DNA of 64,000 nt from Planctomycetia bacterium (GCA_005799495.1 SYGP01000035.1:124001-188000); one strand, 5' to 3'; shown: positions 34,166-43,642, numbered from the stretch's first letter. The notes: generated from the letters alone by a model not told the origin. Program-made: numbers and translations.

Positions 34166-34948
34166 TCAGATGCGGTCGCGGATGGACCACAGATCGGGGA
34201 AGAGCGGGCGGAAGAGCGTGGAGCGCAGGTATGCAACGCCGCTTGAACCGCCCGTGCCCACCTTCGTGCCGATGGTTCGTTCGACCATCTTGACATGGCG
34301 ATAGCGCCACTCCTGCATTCCCTCATCGAAGTCCACCATGAGTTCGCAGATCACGCGGTCATCGCGGTGGTGGTGGTAGACATCGAGCAGCACATCCTGC
34401 AGCGCTTCATTCGGCTCTGGGATCGCCGTCAGCTTCGCATCGATCAGTGCCTGTGGAACGGCATGGCCATCGGCGCGCAGTCGCATGAGGAAGGACTGCC
34501 AGAGTGTGCGACCTTCGAGTCGTCTGGTGAGCGCCGCGCGTTCGGGACCGCCCTCGGGATAGCGGGCAATCGCCGCTGGATTCCGGTTTCCGAGAATGAA
34601 CTCGAACTCGCGGAACTGCACGGATTGAAAGCCGCTGGCGTTGGCAAGCAGGGAACGGAACGAATCGAATCCGATGGGGCTCATGGTCTCGAGCACATCG
34701 ATCTGGCCGACCATCGTCTTGAGGATGGTCAGCATGCGACGCAGCGTGGCATGCGTCGCGGGATCGTCGTTCCGCTCGAGGGCCTGCTGAAGATGCAGGA
34801 CTTCGTGGATCTGCTGCTTGAACCAGAGTTCGTAGACCTGATGGATGATGATGAAGAGCGTCTCGTCGTGCTCGCGTCCGCCGGAGAGCGGTTGCTGCAG
34901 CGAGAGCAGTTCGGGAACGCGCAGATATTGTCCGTAAGTCAGCGTCAC
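34166..34948 (-). CDS. kynA: Tryptophan 2,3-dioxygenase
   Basis: Heme enzyme opening the indole ring of L-Trp to N-formylkynurenine. 260 residues, all-helical. The active-site His is H36 (FIIIHQVYELW) and the proximal heme ligand is H218 (EWRYRHVKMVER). The substrate-binding FREFEFILGNRNP and GTGGSSGVAYLR segments match the family. It is slightly short at both ends compared with the Xanthomonas enzyme. No kynureninase or formamidase is nearby. It converges with the LptC-like gene (11 bp gap) and lies 15 bp after a carotenoid desaturase gene on the same strand. Confidence 0.95.
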   Translation of the reverse strand: MTLTYGQYLRVPELLSLQQPLSGGREHDETLFIIIHQVYELWFKQQIHEVLHLQQALERNDDPATHATLRRMLTILKTMVGQIDVLETMSPIGFDSFRSLLANASGFQSVQFREFEFILGNRNPAAIARYPEGGPERAALTRRLEGRTLWQSFLMRLRADGHAVPQALIDAKLTAIPEPNEALQDVLLDVYHHHRDDRVICELMVDFDEGMQEWRYRHVKMVERTIGTKVGTGGSSGVAYLRSTLFRPLFPDLWSIRDRI

Positions 34949-34963
34949 GCCGCCGAGGATAGG

Positions 34964-36604
34964 TCAGCGGGCAGCGGCGAGTGGTGGAACGCCGCCGCGA
35001 GACGGAGCGTTCGTGCCTGCACCGAGCAACGACGACGCGTGGAGTGCCCCGGGAACGGGCGCATCGAATGGATGGACACGCCCATCGAGTTCGCAGATGT
35101 GCCGCGATGCGATCGTGGATGAGAGGAAGATCACGGGCAGCCCAGATCCGGGGTGCGTGGCACCGCCCACGAAATGCAGCCCCGCCAACTTCGGATGGGT
35201 GTGCGGGATGCGCTTGTGGAGCATCTGCCCGAAATTGTGCGCAAGGTTGAAGGTCGCGCCATGATTGATCCGCTCGCGCTGCCAATCGAGAGGGGAGACG
35301 AGGATTTCCTGTTCGATGCGACTTCGGATGTCGCGGATTCCAAAGGGACCCTCGAGTTGCCGCAGCGCATCCTCGCGCAGGCGCGGGCGTTCACGTTCCC
35401 AGTCGATGCTGCACTGTCGCGGATCGTTGTTGGTCACGGGCAGGAGCACATAGAGCGCACTGTTGCCCGCGGGCGCGAGCGTCGGGTCAAGCGCGGAGGG
35501 ATTGTGGACGTAGGTCGAAGGATCTTCGCTGAGCCGTCCGAGCTGCGAGATGTCGCGGAAGGTTGCCTCGTACCGCCCCGACATGTAGATGGTGTGGTGA
35601 GGCAGGTCGATCATCCCGCGCACACCGAGGTACATCATGAATGTTGAACACGAATAGCGACGCGCATCGATGGCTGCGTCCGTGTCGCGCCCGCGCAGTT
35701 CCTGCGGAATCAGGTTCTTTATCGCCCAGGTGCCGTCGGCGTTCACGACCACTCGGTCGTGACGGCGCAGCGAACCTCCGATCTGCACACCGACGACGGA
35801 TCGACCGTCGAACGCGATGGCGTTCACGGCAGTGCCCGTCTCGATCCGCACTCCCATCTTCCTGCACGCGTCCGCCATCGCACTCATCAGTCGGTTGCAA
35901 CCGCCTTCGGGATGCCAGATGCCGTACTCGTACTCGATGAAAGGCAGGATGCTGAAGAGGCTGGGGCACTCATAGGGGCTCATGCCGAGGTACTTCGCTT
36001 GGAAGCAGAGGGCGAGCCGAGTACGGCGGTCATGGAAACTCCTGCTCAGGCATTGATGGACCGACTCCCACGGGCGCACATACGGCGCAGCTGCGATCCC
36101 CTCGGGCGTCATGAGGTCGAGCAGCGATTGAACGCGCTGCTTCAGGACCGGTGTCAGGCGCGCGAGCTTCCGCCGATTCTCATCCATGAAGCGGTGGAAC
36201 GCCGCGCCGTCGCGCGGGTCGATCCTTGCGAGGCGCTGTGCCATCTGTGCGACATCCTGCGTCGTGTCGAGCACCGTCGATTCGCCGTCGCGACTGCCGA
36301 TGATGAGGCGGTACATCGGGTCGAGCCGGCGAAGCGTGGCGAAGTCGCTGAGCCGAAACCCGCAGGCAGCGAAGATCTCCTCGAGCACGTAGGGCATCAG
36401 GAAGAATGTGGGACCACAGTCGAAGGAGTAGGGTCCTGCGGTCAGTCGCCTCGATCGTCCGCCCACGACGGATTGCGCTTCGTACACCGTCACGTCGAAT
36501 CCCGCGGCCGCGAGTTGCATGGCCGCGGCAAGTCCGCCCGGACCTGCCCCGATGATGCCGATCGATCTGCCGGGGATTCCTGCAACGGGGGAGGTGTGGA
36601 TCAT
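34964..36604 (-). CDS. CrtI/CrtN-type carotenoid desaturase/oxidase (first of two)
   Basis: 546 residues from ATG 36604. The N-terminal FAD-binding dinucleotide fold is IGIIGAGPGGLAAAMQLA, followed by GGRSRRL. The C-terminal FAD motif LAGLHFVGGATHPGSGLPVI is typical of bacterial phytoene/diapophytoene desaturases. It likely desaturates or oxidises a C30 or C40 polyene at the membrane. ATG 36667 would overlap the divergent aldehyde dehydrogenase gene at a shared CATG, so the downstream start is preferred. Its partner desaturase and tailoring enzymes are on the plus strand immediately upstream. Confidence 0.9.
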   Translation of the reverse strand: MIHTSPVAGIPGRSIGIIGAGPGGLAAAMQLAAAGFDVTVYEAQSVVGGRSRRLTAGPYSFDCGPTFFLMPYVLEEIFAACGFRLSDFATLRRLDPMYRLIIGSRDGESTVLDTTQDVAQMAQRLARIDPRDGAAFHRFMDENRRKLARLTPVLKQRVQSLLDLMTPEGIAAAPYVRPWESVHQCLSRSFHDRRTRLALCFQAKYLGMSPYECPSLFSILPFIEYEYGIWHPEGGCNRLMSAMADACRKMGVRIETGTAVNAIAFDGRSVVGVQIGGSLRRHDRVVVNADGTWAIKNLIPQELRGRDTDAAIDARRYSCSTFMMYLGVRGMIDLPHHTIYMSGRYEATFRDISQLGRLSEDPSTYVHNPSALDPTLAPAGNSALYVLLPVTNNDPRQCSIDWERERPRLREDALRQLEGPFGIRDIRSRIEQEILVSPLDWQRERINHGATFNLAHNFGQMLHKRIPHTHPKLAGLHFVGGATHPGSGLPVIFLSSTIASRHICELDGRVHPFDAPVPGALHASSLLGAGTNAPSRGGVPPLAAAR

Positions 36605-36665
36605 GAATGCGACTCGATTCCGACGCTTCGGAGCGGCGCGGGTTCTATCATGAACGGTAGGCATC

Positions 36666-38099
36666 ATGGCGGAAGGCGTTCTTGAAAGTCAAGGTTCGGC
36701 GCATGCGGCGCGCGTTCTCCAATCGCAGCCGTACGCACTCGAGCGAGCCGGGGGCGCGGAGGGGAGGATGGCGGCGAGCGTCTGGGACCTGGACGATCGA
36801 CTCGGCTGGCTCGCCGGGTTTTCCGCCGCGGTGGAGGTGCATGCGGACGAACTGGCCGCCGCCGTGTGTGCGGACTGCGGGAAGAGTTCCTGGGAGGCAT
36901 TTGCTGCGGATGTCCTGCCCCTGCTGGCGTGTGCGAGGTGGACCGCCGCCAACGCCCCGCGCATCCTGGCGAGTCGACCCGTTCGCGGCAAGCCGTGGTG
37001 GCTGGTGGGACAGCGGCACTGGACGCATCGCGTGCCGCTTGGCTCGGTCGCGCTGATCGCCACATGGAACTATCCAGTCCAGCTTCTCGGCATCCAGTTG
37101 GTGCAGGCAATCGTTGCCGGCAATCGGGTGACCGTGAAGCCATCGGAGCACTCGCCGCGTTCACAGGGATTGCTGCTTCGGCTTGCCGCAGATGGGTTGC
37201 CTGCGGATGTTCTGCGGCGCACGCCTGCGACTCGGGAAGCGGGAGCGGATCTGCTTGTGCGCGAGTCCTTCGATCATGTCGTCTTCACTGGATCCACGGA
37301 GGTGGGGCGGCAGATCGCGGTCGGTTGTGCGTCTTCGCTGACGCCGACCACGCTCGAACTCTCGGGCTGTGACAGCGCCATCGTGCTGCAAGGTGCCGAT
37401 CTCGCGTTGGCCGCGCGCACGATCTGGCAGGCGCTGTCGATGAACGCTGGTCAGACCTGCATGGCGCCGCGCCGCATCCTCGTGGATGCGGCGGTGCAGC
37501 GGCCGTTCCTCGCGGCTTTGGCGCCGCTGGTCGCGGGCGCCGCGCCCCGAGCGCTGATTTCGGAGGTGGCCGCGCGCCAAGTGGATGCGTGCGTTCGCGA
37601 AGCGGTCGCTTCGGGAGGTCACTCATTGAGCGGCGTGGTCGAGGCGCCCGAAGGGCGTCGGGTGCGTCCCGCGATCGTGAGCGGTTGTTCGCCGCAGTGC
37701 AGACTTTCGCGCGGCGATCACTTCGGTCCCGCCGCTGCGGTGCTCGCTGCCCATGGTCTCGATGCGCTTGTCGCGCTGCACCGCTCGTTCCCGCAGCATC
37801 TGGCAGTGTCGTTCTTCGCGCCTCCTGCGCAGGCACGCGCGCTGGCTCACGATCGCGCCTTCGTTGCATCGCTCGGCGCAGGGTTCGTGACCTTCCACGA
37901 TGCGGTCCTGCCGACTGTTCATCCAGCAACGTCGATCCGTGGCAGAGGACTCAGCGGATGGGGCGCTTCGCGCGGTGAAGACGGACTGATCGCCATGACG
38001 CGGACGGTGACCGTGTCGCAGACAAGCGTTTCTCGGCGCATTCCGGCGGGGGAACCGCAGGGACTCACTCGGCGGCTGCTGAGGGCTATGCTTCGCTGA
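36666..38099 (+). CDS. Aldehyde dehydrogenase of the carotenoid cluster
   Basis: 477 residues. The catalytic pair is E231 (LELSGCDS) and C265 (NAGQTCMAPRR), 34 residues apart as usual. The NAD-binding VFTGSTEVGR segment and ATWNYPVQLLGIQLVQAI also match. In staphyloxanthin-type pathways an aldehyde dehydrogenase oxidises the terminal carotenoid aldehyde to the acid before glycosylation; position suggests the same job here (inference). It is a little shorter than average, with a divergent C-terminal third. Confidence 0.88.
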   Translation: MAEGVLESQGSAHAARVLQSQPYALERAGGAEGRMAASVWDLDDRLGWLAGFSAAVEVHADELAAAVCADCGKSSWEAFAADVLPLLACARWTAANAPRILASRPVRGKPWWLVGQRHWTHRVPLGSVALIATWNYPVQLLGIQLVQAIVAGNRVTVKPSEHSPRSQGLLLRLAADGLPADVLRRTPATREAGADLLVRESFDHVVFTGSTEVGRQIAVGCASSLTPTTLELSGCDSAIVLQGADLALAARTIWQALSMNAGQTCMAPRRILVDAAVQRPFLAALAPLVAGAAPRALISEVAARQVDACVREAVASGGHSLSGVVEAPEGRRVRPAIVSGCSPQCRLSRGDHFGPAAAVLAAHGLDALVALHRSFPQHLAVSFFAPPAQARALAHDRAFVASLGAGFVTFHDAVLPTVHPATSIRGRGLSGWGASRGEDGLIAMTRTVTVSQTSVSRRIPAGEPQGLTRRLLRAMLR

Positions 38100-38129
38100 T
38101 CGTTCGTTCCGACGGAACGCCTCGCTTCC

Positions 38130-39734
38130 ATGATTCACCGCGCGTCATCGTCGTCACAACCATCCGCCATCGTGGTCGGAGGAGGACTCGCCGGGCTGTC
38201 GTCCGCGGTGGAACTGTCGACCCATGGCGTTGCGGTCACGGTCGTGGAACGCAACCAGCATCTCGGCGGCAAGATGAATGTGCTCTCGGAGTCGGGCTAC
38301 CAGTTCGACATGGGGCCGACGATTCTCACGCTGCCGCAGGTCGTGCGCGGAATCATCACCCGATCGGGTCGCCGTGTCGAGGATTACATCGACCTCGTGC
38401 GGCTCGATCCGCAGTGGCGCTGTTTCTTCGAGGATGGCACGATCATCGATCTGCGCGACGGCGTCGATGAGATGGCCGCTGCGATGGACCGGCAGTTCCC
38501 GGGGCGCGGCGTCGGACAGGGGTGGCGTGATTTCCTCGCGTACAGCCGTCGCATGTTCAGCCTGAGTGAGCGCGTCTTCTTCTTCAAGGACCTCGAAGGC
38601 GTCTCGGATCTCATGCGAAAGCCGCCGGCGAAGGACCCTGGGTTGCTCCGTGATGTGCTCGGCATGCGGATGCATGCGACCGTTGCGGGCACGGTGCACA
38701 AGCATGTGCGTGAGCCGCATCTCGCACAGGTGTGCGAACACTTCCTGCAGTATGTCGGTTCGAGCCCGTTCCTTGCCCCTGCGATCCTCTCGCTGATCGC
38801 GGCAGCGCAACTGGATCACGGCTGCTGGTACTCGATGGGCGGAACGCGCTCGGTCGCCCGCGCGCTCGAGCGCATCCTCGGCGAGCAGGGAGCGCGCGTG
38901 CGAACGGGCGTGGTTGTGCGGCGGATCTTGGAGGAAAGCGGACGCGCGTGCGGAGTCGAACTGGAGTCGGGAGAGGTGCTGCGCGCAGATGTCGTCGTGT
39001 CCAACTGCGATGTGCAGCGCACCTACCGCGACTTGCTGGGCAGCGTTGCTGCGCGGCGCGCGCAGTCGGCGATCGCAGCGGCGTATCGGCCTGCCTGCAG
39101 CGGCTTCGTGCTGTATCTCGGGCTCAAGCGGCAGTATGACCACCTGCGCCATCACGACTTCCTGTTCAGCGGGAACTCCGCGCAGGAGTTTGATGACATC
39201 TACGCCAAGGGCATTCCCGCGCGTGATCCCACGATTTACCTGTGCGTGCCGAGTCGCACCGATGCGGCCCAAGCGCCGGCTGGCTGCGAATCGCTGTATG
39301 CGCTCATCCACACGCCGTTCTTGCGAGCGGGGCAGCGGTGGGAGGGTGTGGGCGGCATCGCGGAGCAGTACCGGCCCGTGATCATCGAGAAACTCAAGCG
39401 CTTCGGCATGCCCGATTTGGAGGAGCAGATCGCCGTGGAGCGTCATCTCACGCCGCAGTCCATTGAGCGCATGTACAACGCGGAGGGCGGAGCGATTTAC
39501 GGGCTCGCGTCGCACGGACGCCTGCGGGGAGGGTTCAAGCCGCGGAATCGAAGCCGCGTGCTGCGAAACCTGTACATCGCGGGCGGCAGCGCGAATCCAG
39601 GTCCTGGCGTTCCGATGGTGCTGATGAGCGGGGTCACCGCAGCGCGCAGCGTGTGCGAGGATCTGTCGATCCCGCTGCACGGATCTGTCCAGGCGGGCAA
39701 CGAGTCATGGCGTCCCGCGATGGTCACGAGCTGA
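38130..39734 (+). CDS. CrtI/CrtN/CrtP-type carotenoid desaturase/oxidase (second of two)
   Basis: 534 residues. The FAD-binding start is AIVVGGGLAGLSSAVELSTH with GGKMNVL after it. Substrate-channel features include FDMGPTILTLPQVV, and the C-terminal FAD motif is LRNLYIAGGSANPGPGVPMV. One of the two desaturases probably introduces double bases of conjugation (CrtN role) and the other oxidises the terminal methyl (CrtP role); sequence alone does not say which. It lies 30 bp after the aldehyde dehydrogenase gene and overlaps the acyltransferase gene by 28 bp. Confidence 0.92.
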   Translation: MIHRASSSSQPSAIVVGGGLAGLSSAVELSTHGVAVTVVERNQHLGGKMNVLSESGYQFDMGPTILTLPQVVRGIITRSGRRVEDYIDLVRLDPQWRCFFEDGTIIDLRDGVDEMAAAMDRQFPGRGVGQGWRDFLAYSRRMFSLSERVFFFKDLEGVSDLMRKPPAKDPGLLRDVLGMRMHATVAGTVHKHVREPHLAQVCEHFLQYVGSSPFLAPAILSLIAAAQLDHGCWYSMGGTRSVARALERILGEQGARVRTGVVVRRILEESGRACGVELESGEVLRADVVVSNCDVQRTYRDLLGSVAARRAQSAIAAAYRPACSGFVLYLGLKRQYDHLRHHDFLFSGNSAQEFDDIYAKGIPARDPTIYLCVPSRTDAAQAPAGCESLYALIHTPFLRAGQRWEGVGGIAEQYRPVIIEKLKRFGMPDLEEQIAVERHLTPQSIERMYNAEGGAIYGLASHGRLRGGFKPRNRSRVLRNLYIAGGSANPGPGVPMVLMSGVTAARSVCEDLSIPLHGSVQAGNESWRPAMVTS

Positions 39735-40528
39735 TCTTGGCCGATTGCTGGAGCCCGCGCGTTCTGCGAGGCTTCCAGTGGTATGTGCGTCGCCTGCTGC
39801 GCAAGAGGTTCTTCGCCGTGCGAACATCGCGCAGCGGCGTGCCGAGTGCGGATGCGTGGCGTTCTCATCGGGGTCCGCTGCTGCTGCTGTTGAACCACGC
39901 ATCGTGGTGGGATCCGATCCTGCTGGCGTTCCTGCAGGGAGAGTGGTGCGCGGACCGCCGCGTGGTGGCGGCGATGGACCGCGTGCAGCTCGAGCGATTC
40001 GCCATGTTCCGCAGCATGGGAGTCTTCGGTCTCGATCCGGATGATCCTGCAAGCCTGCCGGCGATGGTGGACTATGTCGGGCAAATCGTGACGCGCGAGC
40101 CGCGCAGCATCGTCATGCTGACGCCACAGGGCCGATTCACGGATGTGCGCGAACCGCTGCGATTGCGCCCGGGCGCTGCGGCCACCGCGGCGCGACTGCC
40201 GAATGTGCGCGCCGTGTCGTTGTCGCTGGAGTATCCCTTCTGGCTCGATGCGAAGCCCGAAGTCCTGCTGCGCTTCACGGACGTGCCATCGCCACGCGTG
40301 CCTTCCACTGCCGCATGGCAGCGCACATTGACGGAGGCGATGCAGGCGAACGCCGACGCGCTGGCAGCCGAGTCGATCTCGCGCGATCCGACGCGCTTCG
40401 ACGCGATTCTGGGCGGCGGCGCTGCGCAGGTCCACCCCTTCTACGACGCATGGCTCCGCCTGACGGGTCGAGGAACCGCCATCGATGAATCGGGGCGCGC
40501 TCATCGCGGAGCGGGCGGCGCGTCATGA
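39707..40528 (+). CDS. PlsC-like acyltransferase of the carotenoid cluster
   Basis: 273 residues from ATG 39707 (MASRDGHELILADC). The acyltransferase HX4D motif is NHASWWD (about 63-69), and TPQGRF stands where PlsC has its FPEGTR motif. It probably transfers a fatty acyl group to the sugar of a glycosylated carotenoid, the role CrtO has in staphyloxanthin, or acts on a glycerolipid. The family differs from Staphylococcus CrtO. It overlaps both neighbours (28 bp upstream, 4 bp downstream). Confidence 0.85.
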   Translation: MASRDGHELILADCWSPRVLRGFQWYVRRLLRKRFFAVRTSRSGVPSADAWRSHRGPLLLLLNHASWWDPILLAFLQGEWCADRRVVAAMDRVQLERFAMFRSMGVFGLDPDDPASLPAMVDYVGQIVTREPRSIVMLTPQGRFTDVREPLRLRPGAAATAARLPNVRAVSLSLEYPFWLDAKPEVLLRFTDVPSPRVPSTAAWQRTLTEAMQANADALAAESISRDPTRFDAILGGGAAQVHPFYDAWLRLTGRGTAIDESGRAHRGAGGAS

Positions 40529-41685
40529 GCTGGCAGACCACACTGATGTCGGTGGCGTTCGCGTGCAGTGCGCTGCCTGCGCTGCTTGGTGCGATCAACC
40601 TTCGTCGGTACCGGGTCGTGGATGCGGGTGGCGATCGAGGGGGAGAGCATCCCTCGGTGACGGTCTGCATTCCCGCACGCAATGAGGCCGCCAACATCGA
40701 AGGGTGCGTTCGCTCGGCGCTCGCGAGTACGGGGGTGGTTGTGGAAGTGATCGTGCACGATGATGCGTCGACGGATGAGACGCCGGCAATCCTTGCGCGG
40801 CTGTGTGAGGAGGACTCGCGTGTGCGAGTGGTGGAACGCCAGTCGTTGCCCGATGGTTGGAATGGGAAGCAGTGGGGCTGTCAGCGGATGGGATCGGCTG
40901 CGACGGGTGATTGGTTGCTCTTCACCGATGCCGATGTGCGGCTCGCACCGAGTGCGCTTCGAAGCGCGTGGCTCGCTGCGCGCGGTGGCGGCAGCGCGCT
41001 CGTCTCGACCGTGCCGCGCCAGGAGACGGGGTCGTGGATGGAGGATGCGATCATCCCCCTCATCCACTTCGTGCTGCTCTGCTACTTGCCCTTCGGACAG
41101 ATGCGTTCCACGCTTCGCCCTGCGGCGAGCGCAGGGTGCGGTCAGTTTCTCTTCGTGGATCGCGTCGCATGGCGTGCAGCGGGCGGACATGAGACATTCC
41201 GCGCATCGATGCACGATGGGATCAAGTTGCCGCGCGCGGTGCGCCGCGCAGGACTGCGCAGCGATCTCTTCGATGGAACGCCCGTCGTGTCCTGCCGGAT
41301 GTACCACGGAGCGGGAGCCGTCTGGCGTGGCTTCGCCAAGAACGCATTCGAAGGGCTCGGATCGTTCGGCTTGCTGATCTTCATCACGGGCGTTCACGCG
41401 CTCGGGCAGATCCTTCCCGTCGCCTGGATCGCGTGGGCACTCCTCTCGGCGAAACCGTGGAGTGCAGCGGAGTGGCTGGCGGCGTCTGCGATGACCATCA
41501 GCATCGCGCTGCGGATTGCGTTCATGCTGCGCTTTCGACAGTCCTGGCGGGCAGTCTTGTTGCATCCGATCGGGATCGCACTGCTCACGCTCATCCAGTG
41601 GCACAGCGCTTGGCTTCACGTCACGGGGCGGCGGAGCTGGAAGGGACGGACTTCGGGGGGTGCGGCTGCCCCCGCTGCGGGGTAG
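40525..41685 (+). CDS. GT2 glycosyltransferase (CrtQ-like) of the carotenoid cluster
   Basis: 386 residues. A membrane helix starts the protein (about 5-23). The GT-A domain has VCIPARNEAANIEGCV, DDASTDETPAIL and the DxD metal motif FTDADVRL. Three or so C-terminal helices (about 285-375) anchor it. Such enzymes glycosylate the carotenoid carboxylate in staphyloxanthin synthesis (CrtQ). The start overlaps the acyltransferase stop (ATGA). The last 65 bp overlap the convergent ABC transporter gene. Confidence 0.88.
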   Translation: MSWQTTLMSVAFACSALPALLGAINLRRYRVVDAGGDRGGEHPSVTVCIPARNEAANIEGCVRSALASTGVVVEVIVHDDASTDETPAILARLCEEDSRVRVVERQSLPDGWNGKQWGCQRMGSAATGDWLLFTDADVRLAPSALRSAWLAARGGGSALVSTVPRQETGSWMEDAIIPLIHFVLLCYLPFGQMRSTLRPAASAGCGQFLFVDRVAWRAAGGHETFRASMHDGIKLPRAVRRAGLRSDLFDGTPVVSCRMYHGAGAVWRGFAKNAFEGLGSFGLLIFITGVHALGQILPVAWIAWALLSAKPWSAAEWLAASAMTISIALRIAFMLRFRQSWRAVLLHPIGIALLTLIQWHSAWLHVTGRRSWKGRTSGGAAAPAAG

Positions 41686-43642
41686 CCGCGGGCGTGCCGA
41701 TCGCCTTCGGAGCGGCGGGCGGCGCGGTCTGCAACAGGACCATCTGTCGATAGCGGTCGCTGTGTTCCATGAGGTGGTGGTGCGTTCCGGATGCGGTGAT
41801 GGATCCCCCTTCGAGCACGATGATCTGATCGGCGTGCTGGATCGTGCTCAGGCGATGCGCAATCACGAAGGTGGTGCGGTCACGCAACAGTTGCGCGAGC
41901 GCGGACTGGATGAGCCGCTCCGATTCCGAATCGAGACTGCTGGTTGCCTCGTCGAGAATCAGGATCTTGGGATCGGCAAGAAGCGCTCTCGCAATCGCCA
42001 GTCGCTGCCGCTGACCACCGGAGAGGCGCACGCCACGCTCGCCGATGCGGGTGTGCAGACCCTGTGGCATCGCATCGATGAAGTCGGCGGCGTTCGCCCG
42101 TTCGATCGCATCGCGTAGCGCTGCTGCGCTCGCCTCGCGCGTGCCGTAGCGGATGTTGTCCTCGACGGTGCCATCAAACAGGAAGACATCCTGCTCGACG
42201 ATGCCGAGGACACGATGCCAGGAGCGCAGTTGGATGTCCCGCAGATCCGCGCCGTCGATGAGCACGGAGCCCTCGGTCGGATCGAAGAAGCGCGCCACGA
42301 GATTGCAAAGCGTCGTTTTCCCGCTGCCCGAGGGACCGACAAGCGCCACCGTCTTGCCGGGCGGAGCCACGAGTGAGATGCGATCCAGGACCGGTCGATC
42401 GGTCTGCGGATATCGATAGGAGACGGCGCGAAGTTCCACATGACCAACGATCGCGGGCTTCGCCAGTCGGATCGCCCCTGCACGATCGGGCATGTCGGGC
42501 TGCTCTGCGAGCAGGTCGAGCAGGCGATCGAGCCCGGCCAGATTGGTCTGGAACGCCGTTGCACTCGATGCGAGCATCTGGATGGGCAGCAGCAGCATCA
42601 TCACATAGGTCAGGAACAGCACGAGATCGCCCGCGGTGAGCGTGCCGCGCAGCACTTGCGTTCCGCCGTACCACAGCAGTGCCGCGCTCGCGCAGGGAAT
42701 GAAGAGAGCCCACGCCAAGTCGATGCCGCGCGACCACCACCAGACATACATCTCCTGGCGCGACATGAGGTGGGAGGATCGGGCTGCGCGCGTCGCTTCG
42801 GAGCGTGTCCGATCGAATCCCCGCACGACACGCATGCCGCTGAAGACTTCCGCAGCGTGCGCGTCGATGGACTCGCGGGTTTGCTTGATGTCGCGGTAGA
42901 TCGGTCGGATGCGCCCGATCCAGGTGCGGTGCGACAGGACCACCACCGGCAACACGATCAGCGCTCCGAGGAGCAGCCGCCAGTCTGTCGCGCCAAGCAC
43001 GGCCAGGCTGCCGATCAGTTGGATGACCGCACGCCACGGGTTGTACAGCATGCTGAACACGAGATCGCCGACCCCCGCCGCATCTTCGCGGAGCGCCGTC
43101 ACCATGCCGCCTGCGCGGATGTGGTGAATCCGCGAGAGCGGCAGCTTCATCGCATGACCGAGCACGCGGCGCCGCATGCGGGTTTGCACGGACTTGACCG
43201 AGCGCGTCGCGAGCAGCCTGCCCGTGATGCTGAGGAGGACGGCGATCACCGACAGGACCACGATCGTGACCGCGAGCATCGCAAGCAGCGAGTGCGGATC
43301 GGCAAGGACCGCATCACCCACGGGCAGCCAACGACGAAGCGCCTCGGGGAGGGGTGCGCCGCCAAAGACATTGTCGATGGCGATCTTGGTGGCTGCCGGC
43401 GGCAGGAGTTCCAGGATGCTGCCAACCGTGGCGCATGCGAGCGCAATGAGGACCTTTCGGCGATCGCGGCCGAGCGTTCCTGCAAAGGAGCGAAGCAGCT
43501 CGCCGAGCGAACGGTTGCGGCGCGCACTGACTTCGCTTCCGTGTCGAGTGACGATCGTCCGCTGTGTCCTGCTCTGCGCAAGACGCTTCGTTGCTTCCTC
43601 GCGATAGGCGCCGTACTGCTTTCGACTGGAGAGGAACGCCAC
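41621..43642 (-). CDS. ABC exporter, fused permease-ATPase (MsbA-like)
   Basis: 673 residues. The six-helix permease domain spans about 60-340; the ATPase domain has Walker A GPSGSGKTT, signature LSGGQRQRLAIARAL, Walker B ILILDEATSSLD and the H-loop AHRLST. Its C-terminus is Pro/Ser-rich. The likely role is lipid flipping or export, given neighbouring envelope genes. The reading frame extends to 43939, but there is no ATG between there and the domain. I choose GTG 43642 (MAFLSSRKQYGAYREE) because the divergent nuclease gene starts 39 bp away. That start has no clear Shine-Dalgarno. Confidence 0.9.
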   Translation of the reverse strand: MAFLSSRKQYGAYREEATKRLAQSRTQRTIVTRHGSEVSARRNRSLGELLRSFAGTLGRDRRKVLIALACATVGSILELLPPAATKIAIDNVFGGAPLPEALRRWLPVGDAVLADPHSLLAMLAVTIVVLSVIAVLLSITGRLLATRSVKSVQTRMRRRVLGHAMKLPLSRIHHIRAGGMVTALREDAAGVGDLVFSMLYNPWRAVIQLIGSLAVLGATDWRLLLGALIVLPVVVLSHRTWIGRIRPIYRDIKQTRESIDAHAAEVFSGMRVVRGFDRTRSEATRAARSSHLMSRQEMYVWWWSRGIDLAWALFIPCASAALLWYGGTQVLRGTLTAGDLVLFLTYVMMLLLPIQMLASSATAFQTNLAGLDRLLDLLAEQPDMPDRAGAIRLAKPAIVGHVELRAVSYRYPQTDRPVLDRISLVAPPGKTVALVGPSGSGKTTLCNLVARFFDPTEGSVLIDGADLRDIQLRSWHRVLGIVEQDVFLFDGTVEDNIRYGTREASAAALRDAIERANAADFIDAMPQGLHTRIGERGVRLSGGQRQRLAIARALLADPKILILDEATSSLDSESERLIQSALAQLLRDRTTFVIAHRLSTIQHADQIIVLEGGSITASGTHHHLMEHSDRYRQMVLLQTAPPAAPKAIGTPAATPQRGQPHPPKSVPSSSAAP

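Noticed and set aside
36605-36665. TATCAT as a -10 box for the carotenoid operon
   Set aside because: No acceptable -35 at 16-18 bases and it falls too close to the start codon; promoter for this divergent gap left uncalled.
38154-39680. 508-codon minus-strand frame
   Set aside because: Shadow of the second carotenoid desaturase, which has intact FAD motifs on the plus strand.
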